Assembly (NCBI GenBank): GCA_021732385.1
Contig: JAKFVA010000004.1
Location: 27,466 to 91,465, forward strand
From: Burkholderiales bacterium
GTDB lineage: Bacteria; Pseudomonadota; Gammaproteobacteria; Burkholderiales; Burkholderiaceae_C
DNA: 64,000 bases
Direction: 5' to 3'
Positions 57,617 to 64,000 of the stretch are shown one piece after another. Numbering within the stretch: the stretch's first letter is position 1; each line of letters begins with the position of its first letter. The notes beneath the pieces are model-generated. The model saw nothing but the letters and a program-made list of their open reading frames with translations. It ran no database searches and was not told where the DNA came from. The position numbers and the translations under genes are program-made.

Positions 57617-58624
57617 ATGGATTCATTGTCACAACTGGTACTGGGCGCAGCCGTGGGTGTGGCCGTGATGGGGCGCCGCACCGCGCTGTGGAAAGCGGCG
57701 CTGTGGGGCGGCATTTGCGGCACGCTGCCTGATTTGGACGCCTTCGTTGACCAAGGCGACGCGATCCGCAACATGACGCTGCATCGCGCGCACAGCCATG
57801 CGCTGTTTTACCTGACCCTACTGTCACTGCCGCTTGCCGCTGCCATCGCCCGGCTGCATCGGCAATGGCAAGAACTGCGCTACTGGTGGCTGGCCGTCTG
57901 GCTTGCGCTCATTACACATCCGCTGCTGGACTGGATGACGGTGTATGGCACGCAATTGGGCCGCCCATTTACCACCGAGCCCTTTGGTCTGGGCAGCATA
58001 TTCATCATAGACCCGCTGTACACGCTACCGCTCCTGGTGGGCGTGGTGGCTGCCTTGCGCCTGCCAGTTGCGCGCGCGCTGCGTTGGAATACGGCGGGGC
58101 TGGTACTGAGCACCAGCTACCTGCTATGGAGCGCGTTGGTGCAGCAGCATGTGACGGGCATTGCGCGCCAGGCGCTGGCAGCGCAGGGTCTGAGCAGCAC
58201 GCAATTGCTGGTTACGCCAACACCCCTCAATACCGTGGCCTGGCGGATTTTGGCAATTTCGCCGGACGGCTACCACGAGGGTTTTTATGCCCTGACCGAC
58301 GCCAGCCAGGCCGTGACTTTTACGCGGTTTGCGCGTGGCCAGGAACTTGCGCCGGTGCTGGCTGGCAATGCGGGTGCGCAAAGTTTGGCGGCCTTCAGCC
58401 ATGGTTTTTACAAGCTCAGCGAGAAAGCCGGGCAGGTCTACATCACCGACCTGCGCATGGGCCAAGAGCCCCATTATTTGTTTCAATTTCGGGTGGCACA
58501 ACGTAATGGCGTAGCCTATGAGCCGCTGCCACCGCAGCAGCAGGGCATGCGCACCCCACTGGGGCCTGGTTTTCGCTGGTTGGGGCGGCGCATACTGGGC
58601 GAGCCGGTTGAGCCACCGCGTTGA
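57617..58624 (+). CDS. Inner-membrane metal-dependent hydrolase (YdjM/DUF457 family)
   Basis: The start at 57617 gives 335 residues. The family marks are the N-terminal MDSLSQLVLGAAVG, GTLPDLDAFVD, HRAHSHALFY and THPLLDWMTVYG, carrying the conserved Asp/His metal ligands. Several hydrophobic helices fill the first 190 residues; a soluble C-terminal region follows. Members are LexA-regulated membrane proteins of unknown substrate in enterobacteria. No LexA box was recognised here. Confidence 0.88.
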   Translation: MDSLSQLVLGAAVGVAVMGRRTALWKAALWGGICGTLPDLDAFVDQGDAIRNMTLHRAHSHALFYLTLLSLPLAAAIARLHRQWQELRYWWLAVWLALITHPLLDWMTVYGTQLGRPFTTEPFGLGSIFIIDPLYTLPLLVGVVAALRLPVARALRWNTAGLVLSTSYLLWSALVQQHVTGIARQALAAQGLSSTQLLVTPTPLNTVAWRILAISPDGYHEGFYALTDASQAVTFTRFARGQELAPVLAGNAGAQSLAAFSHGFYKLSEKAGQVYITDLRMGQEPHYLFQFRVAQRNGVAYEPLPPQQQGMRTPLGPGFRWLGRRILGEPVEPPR

Positions 58625-58630
58625 GTGCTG

Positions 58631-59080
58631 CTATTCGCTGCCGCTTTCGGCTGGCCAGTCGCGGATGTAGGCCTTGAGCATCTTGTTCTCAAAATTCTGG
58701 CTGTCCACCACGGCCTTGGCAACATCGTAGAAACTGATCACGCCCATCAGCATTTTTTGGTTCATCACCGGCATATAGCGGGCATGACGCTCAAGCATCA
58801 TACGGCGCACTTCATCAAGCTCGGTCTCCAGCGTGCAGGTGGTGGGGTGGTCGTCCATGGCGCTACGCACCAGCGTGGCGCCGATTGCTCCGCCGTTCTT
58901 GACGATGCTCTGAATCACCTCGCGGAAAGTCAACATGCCCACCAGATCACCGTGGTCCATGACCACCAACGAGCCAATGTCTTTCTCGGCCATCACCTGC
59001 GCGGCCTGCGCCAGCGGCTCATCGGGCGTGACGGTATACAGCGTGCCGCCCTTGACGCGCATGATGTCGCTGACTTTCAT
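58631..59080 (-). CDS. Two-CBS-domain protein
   Basis: The 149-residue protein consists of a CBS pair: MKVSDIMRVKGGTLYTVTPDEPL opens the first, and LVRSAMDDHPTTCTLETELDEVRRMM the second. The start at 59080 fits the domain edge. CBS pairs bind adenine nucleotides and act as energy sensors or regulators; partner unknown. It converges with the membrane hydrolase (six bases between stops) and is divergent from metY. Confidence 0.9.
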   Translation of the reverse strand: MKVSDIMRVKGGTLYTVTPDEPLAQAAQVMAEKDIGSLVVMDHGDLVGMLTFREVIQSIVKNGGAIGATLVRSAMDDHPTTCTLETELDEVRRMMLERHARYMPVMNQKMLMGVISFYDVAKAVVDSQNFENKMLKAYIRDWPAESGSE

Positions 59081-59184
59081 TGTGTTTCTCCCTGTTTTTA
59101 AAGCTGGCTTAAGTTCAATATAGCCCACAATGCCATGAGCTGCCATGCTCACTTACACGCCCTTACTGCGGAGGCTTCCTCACC

Positions 59185-60516
59185 ATGTCCGGTTACACCG
59201 ACCCCGGTTTTGACACCCTGGCCCTGCACGCCGGGGCTGCGCCCGACCCCGCCACGGGCGCACGCGCCACGCCGATTCACCTGACCACCTCTTTCGTGTT
59301 CGAGTCCAGCGAGCAGGCCGCCAGCCTGTTCAATCTCGAGCGCGCCGGCCATGTCTACAGCCGCATCAGCAACCCGACCAACGCCGTTCTGGAGCAGCGC
59401 GTAGCGGCGCTGGAGGGCGGTATTGGTGCCATCGCCACCGCCAGTGGCCAAGCCGCGCTGCACCTGAGCATCGCCACGCTGATGGGCGCGGGCTCGCATA
59501 TTGTGGCCAGCGCTGCGCTGTATGGCGGCTCGCACAATTTGTTGCACTACACACTGCGGCGTTTTGGCATTGATACCACTTTTGTACCGCCCGGCGACCA
59601 CGCCGCCTGGCGCGCTGCCGTGCGGCCCAACACCAAGCTGTTTTTTGGCGAAACCGTGGGCAACCCCGGCCTGGACGTGCTCGATGTTCCCGCTGTGAGT
59701 GCCATGGCCCACCAAGCTGGTGTGCCGCTACTGATCGACTCAACCCTGACCTCGCCCTGGCTAATGCAGCCACTCAAGCACGGCGCCGATTTGGTCTACC
59801 ACTCGGCCACCAAATTTTTATCCGGCCACGGCACCGTAATTGGCGGCGTGGTGGTCGATGGCGGCAGTTTCGACTGGCAAGCCGCTTACGACAAAACCGG
59901 CAAATTCGCCGAGCTCGCCGCGCCCTACGACGGCTTTCACGGCATGGTGTTCACCGAAGAATCCACTGTGGGCGCGTTCTTGTTGCGCGCCCGCCGCGAG
60001 GGCCTGCGCGACTTTGGCGCGTGCATGAGCCCGCACACCGCCTGGCTGATTTTGCAGGGCATTGAAACCCTGCCGCTGCGCATGGAGCGGCACATGGCCA
60101 ACACCCGCAAGGTGGTGGAGTTTTTGGCTGCGCACCCGTTTGTCTCGCGCGTGGGCCACCCCATGCTGCCCAGCCACACAAGCCACGCGCTAGCGCAGCA
60201 ACTGCTGCCGCGCGGAGCGGGCAGTGTCTTCAGTTTTGACCTCAAGGGCAGCCGTGCGCAAGGCAAAGCCTTTATTGAAGCGCTCAAGGTCTTCAGCCAC
60301 CTGGCCAATGTGGGCGACTGCCGCAGCCTGGTGATTCACCCGGCCAGCACCACGCACTTTCGCATGAGTGCCCAGGCACTGGCCGCTGGCGGCATGAACG
60401 AGGGCACGGTGCGCCTGTCAATTGGCCTGGAAGACCCGGACGACTTGATTGACGACCTCAAGCGCGCCCTCAAAGCCGCTGAAAAACACAGCCCCAGCGC
60501 AGGAGCCGCAGCATGA
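59185..60516 (+). CDS. metY: O-acetylhomoserine/O-succinylhomoserine sulfhydrylase
   Basis: The 443-residue Cys/Met-metabolism PLP enzyme makes homocysteine from an activated homoserine and sulfide. It has YSRISNPTNAVLEQRVAALEGG and the PLP lysine in YHSATKFLSGHGTVIGG (about residue 210). Length near 430-440 and the C-terminal RMSAQALAAGGMNEGTVRLSIGLED favour MetY over the shorter MetZ, but acyl preference is not certain. It overlaps the following alpha/beta hydrolase gene by ATGA. Confidence 0.9.
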   Translation: MSGYTDPGFDTLALHAGAAPDPATGARATPIHLTTSFVFESSEQAASLFNLERAGHVYSRISNPTNAVLEQRVAALEGGIGAIATASGQAALHLSIATLMGAGSHIVASAALYGGSHNLLHYTLRRFGIDTTFVPPGDHAAWRAAVRPNTKLFFGETVGNPGLDVLDVPAVSAMAHQAGVPLLIDSTLTSPWLMQPLKHGADLVYHSATKFLSGHGTVIGGVVVDGGSFDWQAAYDKTGKFAELAAPYDGFHGMVFTEESTVGAFLLRARREGLRDFGACMSPHTAWLILQGIETLPLRMERHMANTRKVVEFLAAHPFVSRVGHPMLPSHTSHALAQQLLPRGAGSVFSFDLKGSRAQGKAFIEALKVFSHLANVGDCRSLVIHPASTTHFRMSAQALAAGGMNEGTVRLSIGLEDPDDLIDDLKRALKAAEKHSPSAGAAA

Positions 60517-61343
60517 TTGCGCAAGTCAACGGCCAGCCCACTTACTGCTACACCGGCGGCAAGCCCTTCAACCCGGCGCAACCCACGGCGGTTTTCATCC
60601 ATGGCGTGCTCAATGACCACAGCGTCTGGGTCTTGCAAACCCGCTACTTCGCCCACCACGGCTGGAACGTGCTGGCCGTCGATATGCCCGGCCACTGCCG
60701 CAGCGCCGGCAAGCCGGCGGAGTCGGTGGAAGAAGCCGCCCGCTTCATCGTGGCGCTGCTGGATGCCGTTGGGGTACAAAAAGCCGCGCTGGTCGGCCAC
60801 AGCCTGGGCTCGCTGATTGCGCTGCACACGGCGGCCAGCGCACCCGATCGGGTCAGCCATCTGGCGCTGGTGGGCACGGCCTTCCCCATGAAAGTCTCGC
60901 CCGCGCTGCTGGACAAATCGCTCAACCAGCCGCAGCAGGCAATTGACATGGTGAATATCTTCTCCCGCGCTACCCTCGCGCCACCCCCATCGGCCCTGGG
61001 GCCTGGCACCTGGGTGTTTGGCGGCTCCAAGGCGCTAATGCAGCGCGTGCTGGCCAGCAACCCAGAGGTGAATTTGTTCTACACCGGCTTCAAAGCCTGC
61101 GACAGCTACAACGCCGGGCTGGCCAGCATGGCCGCCGTGCAGTGCCCGATTTTGATGGTGCTGGGCCAAAACGACCAAATGACGCAGCCGCAAGCGGCGC
61201 AAGCGCTGCTGGCTCAGGCGCCGCAAACCCAACGGGTGATGCTGCAAACCGGCCACCACCTGATGAACGAAACACCCGAAGGCCTGCTGCACGCGCTGAC
61301 GGATTTTTTGGCCGCGCCCTCCCTTAGCCGACACACCGGCTGA
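60513..61343 (+). CDS. Alpha/beta-hydrolase fold protein
   Basis: The 276-residue protein has the oxyanion/HG region FIHGVLNDHSVW, the nucleophile S97 in VGHSLGS, an acidic residue in GQNDQMT, and the catalytic His in TGHHLMNE. It is translationally coupled to metY (ATGA). A role in sulfur amino acid metabolism is possible from this coupling, yet the lid region gives no homoserine acyltransferase signature, so the substrate is unknown. Confidence 0.88.
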   Translation: MIAQVNGQPTYCYTGGKPFNPAQPTAVFIHGVLNDHSVWVLQTRYFAHHGWNVLAVDMPGHCRSAGKPAESVEEAARFIVALLDAVGVQKAALVGHSLGSLIALHTAASAPDRVSHLALVGTAFPMKVSPALLDKSLNQPQQAIDMVNIFSRATLAPPPSALGPGTWVFGGSKALMQRVLASNPEVNLFYTGFKACDSYNAGLASMAAVQCPILMVLGQNDQMTQPQAAQALLAQAPQTQRVMLQTGHHLMNETPEGLLHALTDFLAAPSLSRHTG

Positions 61344-61501
61344 CACACCCGCTGACACCCTGCAAAGTCCGCCCCCGCGGCACGCCTAGGCCGACAGACT
61401 TGAATCCAAAACAAGGGTATGTTGCGTAAAACTGTTTTAAGACGAATTTAATATTTGTCATACCAATCCTACCAGCCACACCATTTGCGCAAGGCGGCCC
61501 C

Positions 61502-63613
61502 ATGTACACATCCCGTTTTCAAACCCGCCAGCGCCGGGGCCGCGCACTTGACGTTGCAAGTGCCGCTTGTTTGACGCTGCTGCAGCCCGGCGCTGCGCTC
61601 TGGGCGCAAACCCCCGCAATTGCGCAAGCCACGCTGCCCAGCGTCACCATACAAACCTCGCGCAACAGCCTGCTGGGCGAAGCCAGCACTGCCAGCGAGG
61701 GCGTGGTCACGCAAGACCAGCTGGAGGCGCGCACCACCTACCGCCCCGGCGAGCTGCTTGAAGCCGTGCCAGGCCTGATCGTCACCCAGCACAGTGGCGA
61801 AGGCAAAGCCAACCAGTTTTTTTTGCGTGGCTTCAACCTCGACCACGGCACCGACTTTCGCGTCACGGTCGATGGCATGCTGGTCAACCAGCGCAGCCAC
61901 GGCCATGGCCAGGGCTGGACCGACCTGAATTTTTTAATCCCTGAACTGGTGGACTTGCTGGACTACCGCAAAGGCCCGTTTTACGCGGCCGAGGGCGATT
62001 TTGCGGCGGCCGGCGCGGCCCACATTCGCTATGCCAGCCAGTTGCCGCAAGGCATTTTCAGCGTCGGCATCGGCAGTGACGGCTATGCCCGCAGCTTGTT
62101 GGCCGACTCGCCCAAACTGGGCGCGGGCCACCTGCTGTATGCGATTGAACTGTATCAAAACGACGGCCCGTTTGTGGTGGGCGACAACTACAAAAAAATC
62201 AACGGCGTCCTGCGCTACAGCCAGGGCACGCTGGCCAACGGCTTTAACCTCACGGCGCTGGCCTACCGCAGCAACAACTACCACGCCACCAACCAGATTC
62301 CCCTGCGCAGCGTGCAAAACGGCAGCCTGAGCCGCTTTGACGCTATCGACCAAACCGACGGTGGCCAGAGTTCGCGCTACAGCGTATCGGGCGCATGGCA
62401 GCGCAGTAACGAGGCCGGCGCCAGCCAAATCAACGCCTACCTAGTGCGCAGCGACCTCGACCTGTATTCCAACTTCACCTACTTTCTGGACAACCCGATT
62501 GACGGCGACCAGTTCAACCAGAAAGACCGCCGCACCACCAGCGGCGTCAACGCCAGCCACACCTTTTTGGGCCACGCCCTTGGTTTGTCGGTGGGTGCGT
62601 CCTCTGACACCACGATTGGCCTGCAACTGCAAAACGACCGGATCCGCAATGGCTTGTTCAACACCGTGGCCCAGCGCTTTTTATCCACCACCCGCAGCGA
62701 CACCATCCGCGAAACCAGCCTGGGCCTGTATGCCGAAAACACCACCCGCTGGAGCCCACAGTTGCGCACGGTGGCCGGGCTGCGCGCCGACAGGTTTGTA
62801 TTTGACGTGGCCAGCAACAACACCTTGAACAGCGGCAAAAGCAGCGACAACATCGTCAGCCCCAAGCTCAATGTGATTTTGGGCCCATTCAACAAAACCG
62901 AGTTCTACGCCAGCGCGGGCAGCGGTTTTCACAGCAACGACGCGCGCGGCACCGTTATCACGGTAGACCCGCGATCGGGCGATGCCGTAGACCGCGTGCC
63001 GGGCTTGGTGCGCGCCAAAAGCGCCGAGCTGGGCGTGCGCAGCGAAATCGTCCCTGGCCTGCAAACCAGCCTGTCGCTCTACCAGCTCAACTTCGACTCC
63101 GAGCTGGTGTTCATTGGCGATGCCGGCAACACCGAAGCCGGGCGCGCCAGTCGGCGCACCGGGTTTGAATTGTCCAACTACTACAAAGCCAATCGCTGGC
63201 TCACGGTGGACGCCGATGTGTCGTTTGCCCGCGCGCGCTTTCGTGGCAACGATCCGGCAGGCAACCGCATCCCTGGCGCGGTGGAAGGCGTGGCCTCGGT
63301 GGCGCTGGCCGTTGACAATTTGGGCCCGTGGTTTGGCGCGCTGCAACTACACTACTTTGGCCCGCGCCCGCTGATTGAGGACAACAGCGTGCGCTCAGCC
63401 AGCACTGCCACGCTGAACGCCAGGGTGGGCTACCGCTTCAGCAAAAACACGTTGGTGCAACTGGAAGGCTTTAACCTGACCAACCGCCAGGCTTCGTCGA
63501 TTGACTATTTTTACGAATCGCAACTGCGTGGCGAGGCCGCGCCAGTGGCTGACATTCACTTTCACCCGATTGAATCGCGCTCGCTGCGCTTGTCGGTGGT
63601 GACGCAGTTTTAA
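61502..63613 (+). CDS. TonB-dependent outer-membrane receptor
   Basis: The 703-residue protein has a signal peptide (about residues 1-36, ending LWAQ) and a plug domain with TTYRPGELLEAVPGLIVTQHSGEG and FFLRGFNLDHGTDFRVTVDG. A 22-strand-type barrel follows, ending in the terminal Phe of VVTQF. A His-rich plug stretch SHGHGQGW is present. The ligand is unknown; no adjacent ABC importer or regulator points to one. It is followed by repeat D and an IS30-type element. Confidence 0.92.
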   Translation: MYTSRFQTRQRRGRALDVASAACLTLLQPGAALWAQTPAIAQATLPSVTIQTSRNSLLGEASTASEGVVTQDQLEARTTYRPGELLEAVPGLIVTQHSGEGKANQFFLRGFNLDHGTDFRVTVDGMLVNQRSHGHGQGWTDLNFLIPELVDLLDYRKGPFYAAEGDFAAAGAAHIRYASQLPQGIFSVGIGSDGYARSLLADSPKLGAGHLLYAIELYQNDGPFVVGDNYKKINGVLRYSQGTLANGFNLTALAYRSNNYHATNQIPLRSVQNGSLSRFDAIDQTDGGQSSRYSVSGAWQRSNEAGASQINAYLVRSDLDLYSNFTYFLDNPIDGDQFNQKDRRTTSGVNASHTFLGHALGLSVGASSDTTIGLQLQNDRIRNGLFNTVAQRFLSTTRSDTIRETSLGLYAENTTRWSPQLRTVAGLRADRFVFDVASNNTLNSGKSSDNIVSPKLNVILGPFNKTEFYASAGSGFHSNDARGTVITVDPRSGDAVDRVPGLVRAKSAELGVRSEIVPGLQTSLSLYQLNFDSELVFIGDAGNTEAGRASRRTGFELSNYYKANRWLTVDADVSFARARFRGNDPAGNRIPGAVEGVASVALAVDNLGPWFGALQLHYFGPRPLIEDNSVRSASTATLNARVGYRFSKNTLVQLEGFNLTNRQASSIDYFYESQLRGEAAPVADIHFHPIESRSLRLSVVTQF

Positions 63614-63699
63614 GCGCCGGGGCTGGCAGGGTGGCTTAAAAACAGCCCCCTTGAAGCGGCGCACTTTGCGACTGCGTTGCGCTGCAACGCGGCTGGCTT

Positions 63700-63878
63700 G
63701 CTATATAAAGTAGAGCAAAAAAGTATAGCGGTACCCGCACATCCCTATTGGCTTAGAAGCTAATTCGAGCCCTAAAAATAGTCCAAAATTCTTAAAAAAC
63801 GGCGCGCTGGACGGTTTTTAGCGCGCCAAACCGTCGCACCCCGCCGAATTTAAAGAAAAACAGCCTTTTTAAGAGCGG
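63700..63878 (+). repeat. Dispersed repeat family member D (left arm, apparently cut by the IS)
   Basis: TATAGCGGTACCCGCAC (63724-63740), followed by CCCTATTGGC and CCTAAAAATAGTCC, matches the left half of copies A-C with one change in the core. An internal hairpin GGCGCGCT/AGCGCGCC lies at 63801-63827. The inverted right arm seen in B and C is absent; an IS30-type end begins near 63880. Just upstream, GCGTTGC/GCAACGC (63674-63690) forms a seven-pair hairpin after the TonB receptor gene. Confidence 0.7.
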
Positions 63879-63879
63879 T

Positions 63880-64000
63880 CTCAAATCTGAAGTGCAACAC
63901 CCTGCGATTAAACCCAGTAAGGTGTTCACATGAAACTAACCAACCGTTCTTATCAGCAACTGAACTACCAGGAGCGTCAAAGTATTGCGTTCGGGTTGGA
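63880..64000 (+). mobile_element. Left end of an IS30-family element with transposase start (partial)
   Basis: TCAAATCTGAAGTGCAACACC (63881 on) resembles the terminal repeat of IS30/IS1655-type elements, which carry GAAGTGCAACA. An ATG at 63930, preceded by TAAGG, opens a frame reading KLTNRSYQQLNYQERQSIAF, matching the N-terminal helix-turn-helix region of IS30 transposases (YxQLxxEER). The element runs off the window, so length, right end and target duplication cannot be seen. Confidence 0.82.

Overview
The window is an ordinary high-GC chromosomal stretch of a betaproteobacterium, most likely a member of the Comamonadaceae (Burkholderiales; Rhodoferax/Polaromonas-like). I infer this from the gene order (glyA-nrdR, a minor-pilin/PilY1 operon, ribD-ribE-ribBA-ribH-nusB, ybgC-tolQRA), the RibBA with a decayed GTP cyclohydrolase half, and the dispersed intergenic repeats. 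Nearly all of it is dense housekeeping and accessory metabolism. There is no prophage and no CRISPR array, and only one mobile element, an IS30-type element cut by the right edge.

Layout. 1-2031: a ZTP riboswitch with a terminator controls glyA, followed by nrdR. 2074-8942 (minus): type IV pilus operon fimT-pilV-pilW-pilX-pilY1-pilE, with ATGA overlaps between the first four genes. 9096-13256: riboflavin operon and nusB. 13279-16918: aminotransferase, ybgC, tolQ, tolR, tolA. 16948-22234 (minus): a membrane sensor with a degenerate GGDEF domain overlapping dnaE. 22366-25607: a pirin/flavodoxin/pirin operon opposite a LysR regulator. 25644-28576: FAD oxidoreductase, gluQ and trmB. 28691-31650: two tandem paralogous periplasmic binding proteins with a fossil of the trmB 3' end between them. 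31635-35010 (minus): vapB-vapC-alaS. 35138-36622: succinate-semialdehyde dehydrogenase.

36625-41028 is the most coherent accessory module. A sigma-54 activator is divergent from DUF485 + sodium:solute symporter + L-2-haloacid dehalogenase. The intergenic region has a near-perfect -24/-12 promoter and two exact 15-bp repeats suited to an activator. It reads as an inducible uptake and dehalogenation system for short 2-haloacids.

41118-63613: tRNA-Gly(CCC), di-heme peroxidase, histidine phosphatase, CoA-transferase pair, katG opposite an AhpD-like protein, SGNH hydrolase, transglutaminase-like protein, SDR, ETF-ubiquinone oxidoreductase, an unknown two-domain protein, an isolated gcvH, FrnE-like protein, aroQ, an MFS transporter with aroC, a membrane hydrolase, a CBS protein, metY with an alpha/beta hydrolase, and a TonB receptor.

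Four intergenic regions (after ribD, after the first binding protein, after the SGNH hydrolase, after the TonB receptor) carry members of one repeat family with the core ATAGCGCTACCCGCAC. Two members are complete inverted-repeat elements of about 240 bp. With the trmB fossil and the haloacid module, this family is what most deserves a second look.
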